A stretch of DNA of 7,977 nt from an uncultured Clostridium sp. (GTDB lineage: Bacteria; Bacillota_A; Clostridia; TANB77; CAG-508): the NCBI GenBank assembly GCA_905200315.1, contig CAJKKA010000071.1:1-7977 (forward strand), written 5' to 3'. The position numbers were made by a program, and so were the translations under genes. The notes beneath the pieces were generated by a model. That model was not told where the DNA came from and searched no databases. It saw only the letters and a program-made list of their open reading frames with translations. Of this stretch, positions 1 to 5,911 are shown one piece after another; the first letter of the stretch is position 1; each line of letters starts with the position of its first letter.

Positions 1-297
1 TAAGTAGTACATTGTAAGTTCTGCTAATTCTGGAACTTGAGATTGTATAAATAAAGTTGTTTTTTCTGGGTCTAATCCAACAGACATATAGTCCATAGCT
101 ACTTCTAATAAGTTATCTACTATTTTTTTTGGATTTTTAGCATTGTCAGTTAATGCTTGTTGGTCTGCAACCATTACAAACATATTGTATTTATCTTCAT
201 TTTGTAAGGCTACCCTGTTTTTAAGTGAACCTGTATAATGTCCTAAGTGTAGTTTTCCAGTAGGTCTATCACCTGTTAATATTGTTTTTTTGCTCAT
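1..297 (-). CDS. trpS: Tryptophanyl-tRNA synthetase, N-terminal 99 residues (cut by window edge)
   Basis: This gene encodes the cytoplasmic class I enzyme that charges tRNA-Trp with tryptophan using ATP. Only the first 99 codons lie in the window; the rest continues past position 1. The translation opens [20 protein letters not shown], in which TGDRPTG and HLGH (residues 17-20, the 'HIGH' ATP-binding signature) are typical of TrpRS. It continues with VADQQALTD and ends [10 protein letters not shown] at the edge, all in the usual order for the Rossmann-fold catalytic domain. The ATG at 297 is chosen because AAGGAGA lies six bases upstream and the family signature follows at once. The gene is preceded by a T-box leader whose specifier is a Trp codon, which independently supports the identity. 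No frameshift is seen in the visible part. Confidence 0.97.
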   Translation of the reverse strand, partial: MSKKTILTGDRPTGKLHLGHYTGSLKNRVALQNEDKYNMFVMVADQQALTDNAKNPKKIVDNLLEVAMDYMSVGLDPEKTTLFIQSQVPELAELTMYYL

Positions 298-347
298 TTT
301 TTCATCTCCTTAATAATTTTTCTACGTTTTAAGTAAATTTTTATAAT

Positions 348-381
348 AAAAAAACTTCGCCCTAAAACTCTAGGACGAAGT
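348..381 (-). terminator. Attenuator (conditional terminator) of the trpS T-box leader
   Basis: On the minus strand a 10-bp stem ACTTCGTCCT/AGGGCGAAGT (arms 381-372 and 363-354, one G-U pair) with a short loop is followed at once by a run of seven T (354-348). It lies directly behind the T-box motif, so it is the terminator alternative of the riboregulator. Read-through into trpS would require tRNA-stabilised antiterminator formation. Confidence 0.9.
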
Positions 382-626
382 GTTATATCCGCGTTGCCAC
401 CTAAATTGTGTATTAAAATACACCGCTTAATTATTGGTACTATCATACCTCAATTGCTGTAACGTGCAACACACGGTAAAGTCTACTCTCATAAAGATTT
501 CAATTTACTCCTAAAAGGCCCATTCGTTAAATCCCTTCTTGTTGAGATTCCACCATCCTCAACTCTCTATATCGAACCTAAATTTAATTACTCTTCCTTC
601 TCAATGGATTTATTTTTTCATTTTCT
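348..626 (-). ncRNA. T-box leader with tryptophan specifier, upstream of trpS
   Basis: This is a cis-acting transcription-attenuation RNA that senses uncharged tRNA. Read on the minus strand, the T-box motif AGGTGGCAACGCGG sits at 402-389, close to the canonical AGGTGGNACCGCG. It is followed by the intrinsic terminator at 354-381 and then the trpS start. Stem I lies around 575-500. It contains the hairpin GTTGAG/CTCAAC around a GATGGTGGAAT loop, and then GAATGGGCC, in which TGG (522-520) sits where specifier codons occur (GAA-NNN-RCC). TGG is the Trp codon, matching the gene downstream. A short hairpin (CGTG/CACG) follows, and a perfect 7-bp inverted repeat (408-423) lies just before the T-box motif. 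High uncharged tRNA-Trp should favour the antiterminator and switch trpS on. Exact stem boundaries were not modelled. Confidence 0.95.
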
Positions 627-632
627 ATTTTA

Positions 633-661
633 ATATTATTATTTTTCTATTTAATTGTCAA
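633..661 (-). promoter_or_regulatory. Vegetative (sigma-A) promoter of the T-box/trpS transcript
   Basis: On the minus strand a perfect TTGACA (-35) at 661-656 is followed by 17 bases and then TAATAT (-10) at 638-633. Transcription would begin near 626, about 50 bases before stem I, giving a leader of roughly 330 bases. This is the best consensus promoter in the window, as expected for a gene controlled by attenuation rather than at initiation. Confidence 0.8.
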
Positions 662-796
662 TAAATTTACAACTTATAATATTTTACTATATAGTATTAA
701 TAAGTATTGCCATTGTTTACAAAAAAAATTCTATTTTTCAAAATCTCATCTCAAAATTGGGGTATTATATTTATATAATTAAAATCTATTAAGGAT

Positions 797-1426
797 GTGA
801 TTAAAATAGAAATTTATACATTAGGTCATTCTAATTACCCTTTTGATAAGTTTATAGAAATATTAAAAAAGCATAATATAAATTGTATTGTTGATATAAG
901 AGGGATACCTTATTCAAAATATAATACTCAATACAACAAGGAAGTACTTCAATCTAACCTGAGAAAATTAAGATATACATATATCTACATGGCTGATGAA
1001 TTTGCTGCAAAAAGAAAAACTAAGGTTAGTTATAATGACGAAGGATATGCTGATTTTGATAAAGTAATTCAAGAGGATATTTTCAAAAATGGCATAGAAA
1101 GATTAAAAGTTGGCTGTTCTAAGGGCTATAAAATTGTTTTACTCGGCGCTATGCAAGACCCAATAAGATGTCATCGTGCTATACTCATGGGTAGAGAATT
1201 GATTAAAGCAGGTTTTGATGTAAAACATATAATGCATGAAGGTGATTTAAAAACACAAGATTATTTGGAGGAAAAGCTTCTTGAAAAATATTTTGAAGGC
1301 AGAAACCAACTCACAATAGATTCTTTATTAGGCAATGCTATGAGTCGTGAAGATATGATTGAAGAAAGCTATAAACTTGCGAACAGAGAAATTGGATATA
1401 GACTTGAAAAATTGAAATACGATTAA
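797..1426 (+). CDS. DUF488 family protein (function unknown)
   Basis: The protein is soluble and has no membrane segment. It carries the hallmarks of DUF488: TLGHSN (residues 8-13), then DIRGIPYSKYNTQYN (33-47), corresponding to the family's DVR-xP-xS-x-P-x-F block, and LLGAMQDPIRCHR (115-127), which ends in the conserved CHR motif. The family's biochemical role is not established, so no function is assigned. Length (about 200 residues) is normal. The start is uncertain. The annotated GTG at 797 lies inside the stretch AAGGATGTGAT (791-801), which itself looks like an extended Shine-Dalgarno site. The first codon suitably spaced from it is ATA at 806, giving EIYTLGHSN as the likely mature beginning. 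It is a monocistronic gene that stands alone on the plus strand, converges on hpt and ends in a strong terminator. TATAAT at 774-779 may be its -10, but no good -35 was seen. Confidence 0.85.
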   Translation: MIKIEIYTLGHSNYPFDKFIEILKKHNINCIVDIRGIPYSKYNTQYNKEVLQSNLRKLRYTYIYMADEFAAKRKTKVSYNDEGYADFDKVIQEDIFKNGIERLKVGCSKGYKIVLLGAMQDPIRCHRAILMGRELIKAGFDVKHIMHEGDLKTQDYLEEKLLEKYFEGRNQLTIDSLLGNAMSREDMIEESYKLANREIGYRLEKLKYD

Positions 1427-1473
1427 AAATATAACTCTATTATTTTGGTTTTTCTAGAATTTTTTTACAGAAT

Positions 1474-1502
1474 AATGAGGGTAATATTTTATTACCCTCA
1501 TT
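1474..1502. terminator. Bidirectional terminator between the DUF488 gene and hpt
   Basis: A perfect 12-bp stem (1474-1485 with 1491-1502, core TGAGGGTAAT/ATTACCCTCA) closes a five-base loop. It lies 48 bases after the DUF488 stop and 5 bases beyond the convergent hpt stop. The plus-strand side is followed by TTTGTATTAT, and the minus-strand side by ATTATTCTG, so both transcripts can end here; the plus direction has the better T tract. Confidence 0.85.
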
Positions 1503-1506
1503 TGTA

Positions 1507-2046
1507 TTATCTATCTTTATCAGTTACAACAAATACATATGGTATATTTCTGTAATGATCTCCATAATTTAAACCGTAACCCACTACGAATTTATCTTCT
1601 ATTGTGAATCCACAATAATCTGGAACTAATTCAACTTTTCTTCTACTTGGTTTATCAAGTAAAACACAAGATTTTATACTTTTTGGATTTTTTTCTTTTA
1701 AATGTCTTAAAACATAATCCATAGTAAGAGCTGAATCTGTTATATCATCTACTACTAATACATCATACCCTTCTAAGCTTCCTTTTATATCATTTACAAC
1801 TTCTACATTTCCACTAGTAGAGAATCCATCTCCATAGCTTTGCGTAGTCATAAAATCAACTTTTGTTTTTAAATCTATTGCTCTAACTAAGTCTGCACAA
1901 AATACGAAACTTCCTCTTAATAAAGATATAACCATTAAATTTTTATCTTTATAATCTTCTGTTATTTGTTCACCTAATTCTTTTACCCTTTTATTTAAAT
2001 CTTCTTCTGAACATAATACTTCCCAAACTTTTTTTTCTATATCCAT
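1507..2046 (-). CDS. hpt: Hypoxanthine phosphoribosyltransferase-like protein (divergent)
   Basis: The fold and family are purine phosphoribosyltransferase (type I PRTase). Normal members convert hypoxanthine or guanine plus PRPP into IMP or GMP in the cytoplasm (purine salvage). Landmarks in order are SLLRGSFVF (41-49), TTQSYGDGFSTSG (67-79), the PRPP loop VLVVDDITDSALTM (96-109), VLLDKPSRR (128-136) and FVVGYGLNYGDHYRNIPY (153-170). The length of 179 is typical. The probable catalytic Asp (D104) is kept, but several positions differ from the usual sequence. The acidic pair ED is DD, the usual SG/TG in the PRPP loop is SA (A106), and the D of VGYGLDY, a metal ligand in characterised enzymes, is N160. 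It could therefore be an HPRT paralogue with altered specificity. Start: ATG at 2046 with GGAGG (2058-2054) seven bases upstream. It is a single-gene unit with its own promoter. Confidence 0.88.
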   Translation of the reverse strand: MDIEKKVWEVLCSEEDLNKRVKELGEQITEDYKDKNLMVISLLRGSFVFCADLVRAIDLKTKVDFMTTQSYGDGFSTSGNVEVVNDIKGSLEGYDVLVVDDITDSALTMDYVLRHLKEKNPKSIKSCVLLDKPSRRKVELVPDYCGFTIEDKFVVGYGLNYGDHYRNIPYVFVVTDKDR

Positions 2047-2076
2047 TTCTCATCCTCCATGTTTATTACTATATTT

Positions 2077-2105
2077 ATTTTATAATGATTAATAGAATCT
2101 GTCTA
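2077..2105 (-). promoter_or_regulatory. Predicted promoter of hpt
   Basis: On the minus strand TAGACA (2105-2100, one mismatch to TTGACA) is followed by 17 bases and TAAAAT (2082-2077, one mismatch to TATAAT). Transcription would start near 2070, leaving a leader of about 25 bases that includes the Shine-Dalgarno site. No purine riboswitch fits in so short a leader. Confidence 0.6.
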
Positions 2106-2171
2106 TATCAAATAACTTATATAATTTCAGTATACGCAAAAACTTATTTTTTTAGTAAAATTAGCTATATT

Positions 2172-2214
2172 AAATAAGAGAGAGGATAAAATAAATTTTT
2201 CCTCTCTCTTATTT
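2172..2214 (-). terminator. Predicted terminator of the cysteine desulfidase gene
   Basis: A perfect 15-bp stem (2172-2186 with 2200-2214, core AAGAGAGAGGA/TCCTCTCTCTT) lies 44 bases beyond the stop at 2259. The loop is A/T-rich and can pair further (AAAA with TTTT). On the minus strand the T-rich part lies mostly within the 3' arm (CTTATTT) and the bases after it are only moderately T-rich, so termination may be incomplete. It separates this gene from the hpt promoter. Confidence 0.7.
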
Positions 2215-2258
2215 TAAAGTATATATTCTATTTTTAAATCATCTTTTGATATTAGAAC

Positions 2259-3584
2259 CTATTTAACTTTATTTATATTGTTCATTACATCGATTATAAC
2301 TTCGTCAGTAACTTGCATTCCTTCGTCACTTACTTTACCTAAATTTTTGATAGATTCATCTACTCTATCCCCAACTATTCCATTTTTAGGTGGAACATGG
2401 AATCCTTGTTTTGCTATTATAGCACTTTGAACTGCTGCTGATGCTGCTGATGATAATTTAAGTGCACAACCTGCTTTAGCTCCATCACAAATCATACCAC
2501 TTAAATTTGCTATCATATTCTCTATCGCGCCTTTTATATGAGTCATATCTCCATCCATTAACCAAGATATACCTGCTGCTGATCCTGTTGATGCTGCAAC
2601 ACCACATCCACAAACTGCAGATAATCTACCAGTGTAGTTTTTGATATATCCTGTTATTAAGTGAGATATTGCTAATGCTTTTGCTAATCTTTCTTCACTT
2701 TGTGGGAATTTATTATTATAAGCTACTATTGGAAGTATAGCTGTTAAACCGTGGTTTCCACTACCATTTGAACTCATAACAGGCATTTTTATTCCAGCCA
2801 TTCTAGCATCTGATGCTGCTGCTGTTAACATCATAGCTTCTGTCATTAAATCATCGGCCATATATCCTTCTTCTTTAGCTTTTTTTATACCAAATCCAAC
2901 ACCGATACCAGCTTTGTTTTCTAGTCCATAATCAGCCATTTCAACATTCATTGTTATTCCATCTAATAAGAATTTAATATCTTCAAAATTCATATTTTCA
3001 ACATTTTTTATTATTTCTTCAACATTAGTAGTATCCATAAAAGTAGCCTTTCTTTCTACTACATTTTCATCTGCAACTTTTATTTCTTCATTGTTGTTAT
3101 AATCACCTGTATCAAGTAAAACTTCTTGATTCTTTTGTAAGTATACGAAATTGTCGTGTTTTTCTTTTATAACAACTTTTGCTATATTATTTTTTCCTCT
3201 TAGATCAACTTCTATAAATACCTTATCCTTAGTTTGAGCAGGAACTACATTTATAGGTTGTGTATCCATATATCTTTCTGACTCTTCTACTTCATCTTGG
3301 CTTAATGTTTCTAATACTGTTAAACCGTTTTCCGAATGACCACCTACAAATCCCATTGCAACTGCTATTTTTAATCCTAATCTATCTGTACCTGGTATAC
3401 CTACGCACATTCCATTTTTGTATATGCTTGGACTTACTAATATTCTATTTTCTTCTATTTCTTCACCTAATAATTCTTTTGCTTTTGCACAAGCTAATGC
3501 TACTGCTACTGGTTCTGTACATCCTACTGCTGGTTTTACCTCTGCAATTAGCATTTCTATTAATTCTTTTCTTATATCTCTCAT
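2259..3584 (-). CDS. cdsB: L-cysteine desulfidase (CdsB/CyuA, UPF0597 family)
   Basis: Members of this family are cytoplasmic Fe-S enzymes that split L-cysteine into pyruvate, ammonia and sulfide. Related annotations read 'serine dehydratase alpha subunit family'. Family marks are PAVGCTEPVAVALA (18-31, with C22), GIPGTDRLG (62-70), SDARMAGIKMPVMSSNGSGNHG (258-279), SAVCGCGVAASTGSAAG (322-338) and GMICDGAKAGCALK (363-376). C325, C366 and C373 have the spacing (41 then 7) seen for [4Fe-4S] ligands in serine dehydratase relatives, and C22 fits the catalytic cysteine; these assignments are by analogy. The length of 441 matches the family. Start: ATG at 3584 with GGAGG (3596-3592) seven bases upstream. 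The gene follows its probable activator on the same strand, behind a sigma-54 promoter, as in the cdsR-cdsB pair of C. difficile. The symbol rests on that arrangement; serine dehydration is the main alternative activity. Confidence 0.92.
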   Translation of the reverse strand: MRDIRKELIEMLIAEVKPAVGCTEPVAVALACAKAKELLGEEIEENRILVSPSIYKNGMCVGIPGTDRLGLKIAVAMGFVGGHSENGLTVLETLSQDEVEESERYMDTQPINVVPAQTKDKVFIEVDLRGKNNIAKVVIKEKHDNFVYLQKNQEVLLDTGDYNNNEEIKVADENVVERKATFMDTTNVEEIIKNVENMNFEDIKFLLDGITMNVEMADYGLENKAGIGVGFGIKKAKEEGYMADDLMTEAMMLTAAASDARMAGIKMPVMSSNGSGNHGLTAILPIVAYNNKFPQSEERLAKALAISHLITGYIKNYTGRLSAVCGCGVAASTGSAAGISWLMDGDMTHIKGAIENMIANLSGMICDGAKAGCALKLSSAASAAVQSAIIAKQGFHVPPKNGIVGDRVDESIKNLGKVSDEGMQVTDEVIIDVMNNINKVK

Positions 3585-3666
3585 GTTATTACCTCCTAAA
3601 TAAACTAACTAAAAATAAACCAATTAATATAATAATATAAATTTAATCTTCTTGATATATTTAATT

Positions 3667-3682
3667 AGCATTTTTCATGCCA
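3667..3682 (-). promoter_or_regulatory. Sigma-54 (-24/-12) promoter of the cysteine desulfidase gene
   Basis: On the minus strand TGGCATGAAAAATGCT fits the sigma-54 consensus TGGCAYRN4TTGCW at all but one defined position. The invariant GG (3681-3680) and GC (3669-3668) are exactly ten bases apart. Transcription would start near 3656, leaving a leader of about 70 bases before the ATG at 3584. The adjacent gene upstream encodes a sigma-54 activator, which makes chance much less likely. Confidence 0.88.
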
Positions 3683-3813
3683 ATTTTTTATTTTTATAAA
3701 AAAATAATTTTTGTTAACTATTTTAAAGTGAAAATGTAAAATAATTTACTAATTATCATTTTATATTTTGTTTTTTGAAGTTAAATATTTATATATTTTT
3801 CTCAAAAAGCACA

Positions 3814-3858
3814 AAAATAATCTCAAAATGAGATTTTATCTCATTTTGAGATTATTTT
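3814..3858 (-). terminator. Terminator of the sigma-54 activator gene, built from the two palindromes
   Basis: A perfect 20-bp inverted repeat (3814-3833 with 3839-3858) closes a five-base loop. The activator's stop codon (3854-3852) lies inside its 5' arm. On the minus strand the 3' arm ends in GATTATTTT and continues TGTGCTTTTT, so the element reads as an intrinsic terminator, though an A/T-rich one. The same bases hold the two smaller dyads described as activator sites. Confidence 0.7.
3820..3852. promoter_or_regulatory. Tandem palindromic sites, probable upstream activating sequence for the CdsR-like activator
   Basis: Two 15-bp perfect dyads, ATCTCAAAATGAGAT (3820-3834) and its reverse complement ATCTCATTTTGAGAT (3838-3852), have centres 18 bp apart. 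That spacing is suited to two activator dimers on nearly the same DNA face. They lie about 165-195 bp upstream of the predicted sigma-54 start site, the usual range for enhancer sites of sigma-54 activators with a Fis-type C-terminal helix-turn-helix. The second copy overlaps the end of the activator gene itself. Binding is inferred from position and symmetry only. Confidence 0.65.
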
Positions 3859-5642
3859 AAATATGTATCTCCATTTATTTTATCTTTATATTTTTCTAAC
3901 TTTCTGTATAAAGTTGCTCTTGATATTCCTAATGACTTTGCAGCAAGTTCTTTATCTTTTTTATAATCTTTATATTTAATTAAAGCTTTTTTTATTTCTC
4001 TTATTTCTAATTCTTCTAGAGTTCTAATTTCTTCTGTGCCTTCTTCTTTTTTATCATAATCTATATTCATAATTGATTTTGGCATTGAATCAAGTGTTAA
4101 AACTTTAGATTGTGACATATTTATGCTATACTCAATTACATTTTGTAACTCTCTAATATTCCCTGGCCAACTATAATTGATAAGTAGTTGTTTTGCATTT
4201 TCGTCTATGCCTAATATTTCTTTCTCAAGTTTATGTGAATATTCATCTATCATATAATTTATTAAAAGTGGAATATCTACTCTTCGTTCTCTAAGGCTAG
4301 GCAATTTTATCGGAATTACATTTAAGCGATAATATAAATCCTCTCTAAATGATCCGTTTTTGACCATAGTTTCTAAGTTTTTATTTGTAGCTGCAATAAT
4401 TCTCACATCTATAAAAATATTGCTCTTTCCACCTATCTTGTCCAATTCTCTCTCTTGTAAAACTCTAAGTAATTTAGCCTGTAAGTGTAAACTCATATCT
4501 CCTATTTCATCAAGAAATATAGTACCCTTGTCTGCAAGTTCAAACTTGCCTAGTTTTCCACCTTTCTTAGCACCTGTAAAAGAACCTTCTTCATATCCAA
4601 ATAACTCACTTTCAAGCAAATTATCTGGTATAGCTGCACAATTTACAGTTACAAAAGGATTGTCCACCCTATCACTGTGATTATGTATAGACCTTGCAAA
4701 TAACTCTTTTCCTGTTCCACTTTCGCCCGTAATCAATATTGTAGAAGTTGAACGAGATGCTATCAATGCATTTCGTTTTGTTTGCACAATAAGGTCACTA
4801 TTTCCAATAATATTATCAAGTGTTATTTTATAATCTTTATTTATTTTATTATAAGTTTTAATTGCTTCTTTCTTTTCAATAAAATCGATAACATATCCTT
4901 TAAATTTACCTTTTATAATTATCTTATTTATATTATAAATACCTTTTACATTACGGTTTCTCTTATTGTAACTAAAGCTTCCCATTTTGTATTTGCTAAA
5001 ATTATTCTCATTAGTTTTTTTAATAAAATTTAAAATATCAAATACATTCTTTTTTAGTAAATCGTTATCATTTAAATTAAATAATTCCTTAAACTTATAA
5101 TTACACTTATCTATATATCCATTTATATCTACTGAAACAATTGCTTTATCCATATTATCTAATAAAATCTCTAGCTTCTTCTTTTCTACTTCTAATTCTT
5201 CAGTATTCATCTGAGCCTTTAATTTGTTAGAAATTAAGTCGGCCATCTTTTTCAAGAAATTCATAAGCCCATCTAGATTATTTTTCATCATATTAGATTG
5301 GTCTGTATCAAACGCTATAAGTCCTATAACCCCGTATGATTTATTATCTAATACTATTGGGCAACAAACTTCAGCAAACTCCTTACAACCATGTATATGG
5401 GTGCAACTTTTACAAATATCACTTTCTTTTGGATCCTCTATAAAAATTCCAACTTGCTCCACAAAAGATTTTCTAAAAGCAGAATATCCATCTACTTTAT
5501 CCCCAATCTTATCTATATATTTTCCTGTTCCTGCGATTCTTATAAATTTGTCGTCTACTATAGTAACATCTATATTAATCACGGATAAAATTGCTTCTGC
5601 TATATTTTGTATATCATCTTTAATATTTTCTAATTCGTTCAT
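3852..5642 (-). CDS. cdsR: Sigma-54-dependent transcriptional activator, Fis-type HTH (CdsR-like)
   Basis: This is an enhancer-binding protein that remodels RNA polymerase-sigma54 with ATP. Residue numbers count from the upstream ATG at 5651. A GAF-like sensor (about 10-145) carries a Cys cluster C80-x2-C83-x5-C89-x6-C96-C97. A PAS-like domain (about 160-270) follows. The AAA+ domain has Walker A GESGTGKE (309-316), GSFTGA for sigma-54 contact (356-361, the common GAFTGA with S), Walker [11 protein letters not shown] (376-385), [11 protein letters not shown] (435-445) and [10 protein letters not shown] (495-504). The C-terminal helix-turn-helix is [22 protein letters not shown] (567-588). The second ATG (5642, MNELENI, 596 residues) is preferred because the first sits inside the Shine-Dalgarno AAAGGATG, which is well spaced for the second. 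It overlaps the microprotein gene by 23 bases, so translation is probably coupled. Its likely target is the desulfidase gene downstream. The signal is unknown; cysteine or another thiol is inferred. Confidence 0.93.
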   Translation of the reverse strand: MNELENIKDDIQNIAEAILSVINIDVTIVDDKFIRIAGTGKYIDKIGDKVDGYSAFRKSFVEQVGIFIEDPKESDICKSCTHIHGCKEFAEVCCPIVLDNKSYGVIGLIAFDTDQSNMMKNNLDGLMNFLKKMADLISNKLKAQMNTEELEVEKKKLEILLDNMDKAIVSVDINGYIDKCNYKFKELFNLNDNDLLKKNVFDILNFIKKTNENNFSKYKMGSFSYNKRNRNVKGIYNINKIIIKGKFKGYVIDFIEKKEAIKTYNKINKDYKITLDNIIGNSDLIVQTKRNALIASRSTSTILITGESGTGKELFARSIHNHSDRVDNPFVTVNCAAIPDNLLESELFGYEEGSFTGAKKGGKLGKFELADKGTIFLDEIGDMSLHLQAKLLRVLQERELDKIGGKSNIFIDVRIIAATNKNLETMVKNGSFREDLYYRLNVIPIKLPSLRERRVDIPLLINYMIDEYSHKLEKEILGIDENAKQLLINYSWPGNIRELQNVIEYSINMSQSKVLTLDSMPKSIMNIDYDKKEEGTEEIRTLEELEIREIKKALIKYKDYKKDKELAAKSLGISRATLYRKLEKYKDKINGDTYLK

Positions 5643-5784
5643 TATTTTCATCCTTTATATTCTTATTAATAAGTATTTCTTTAATTTCTTTTAAAATCAT
5701 AAATATTTTATTAAGAGTAAATTGAATACTTATAAGGATTACAAATAACATTATAACTGCTACCATTGTATAATTTATACTCAT
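5620..5784 (-). CDS. 54-residue single-pass membrane microprotein overlapping the activator gene
   Basis: I do not recognise this protein. It reads [18 protein letters not shown] at the start, with one clear hydrophobic segment (about residues 6-24), followed by a charged, lysine-rich tail with an amphipathic look ([23 protein letters not shown]). The ATG at 5784 has an excellent Shine-Dalgarno, AAAGGAGG (5798-5791), six bases upstream, stronger than that of the activator gene behind it. Its TAA (5622-5620) falls 23 bases inside the activator coding region, in a different frame. That is the classic geometry of translational coupling. It should sit in the cytoplasmic membrane with the charged tail most likely inside. 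It could tether, sense for or modulate the activator, or simply be a leader peptide that sets activator expression. All of these roles are inference. Confidence 0.7.
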   Translation of the reverse strand: MSINYTMVAVIMLFVILISIQFTLNKIFMILKEIKEILINKNIKDENNERIRKY

Positions 5785-5829
5785 AGAAAACCTCCTTTTT
5801 TAAAAAATAAATCCATATATTCTAAAACA

Positions 5830-5856
5830 AGAAAATCCTCTATAATATTAGAGGAT
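5830..5856 (-). terminator. Weak predicted terminator of the SSB-like gene
   Basis: An 8-bp stem ATCCTCTA/TAGAGGAT (5835-5842 with 5849-5856) has a six-base loop. On the minus strand it is followed by TTTCTTGTTTT. It lies 55 bases beyond the stop at 5912 and about 50 bases before the microprotein start. No convincing promoter for the microprotein-activator unit was found between 5785 and 5911, so some read-through may feed that unit. Confidence 0.55.
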
Positions 5857-5911
5857 AAACTTTATAAATTTCTTATTTCTATTTTACATCTTTTAATTAA
5901 ATTTTTATACT

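Noticed and set aside
408..423. Perfect inverted repeat GTGTATT/AATACAC considered as a separate terminator
   Set aside because: It has no T tract and lies directly beside the T-box motif, so it is part of the leader RNA fold.
743..757. ATCTCA followed by ATCTCAAAAT upstream of the DUF488 gene, matching the half-site of the twin palindromes
   Set aside because: The symmetric TGAGAT half is missing and no -24/-12 promoter lies nearby; in such AT-rich DNA this can be chance.
760..765. GGGTAT resembling a sigma-B -10 element
   Set aside because: No GTTT-type -35 lies at a suitable distance upstream.
3260..3640. A 126-codon open frame on the plus strand opposite the desulfidase gene
   Set aside because: It is Leu/Ile-rich only because it mirrors the AT-rich codons of the real gene, and it has no ribosome site or family motif.
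3814..3858. The long inverted repeat considered as the end of an insertion sequence or a miniature transposable element
   Set aside because: No partner copy, no target duplication and no transposase fragment are present; position and T-rich 3' side fit a terminator and regulatory site.
5224..5694. A 156-codon open frame on the plus strand opposite the activator N-terminus
   Set aside because: It lies antisense to a gene with clear domains, has no Shine-Dalgarno and shows biased composition typical of a complementary-strand shadow.
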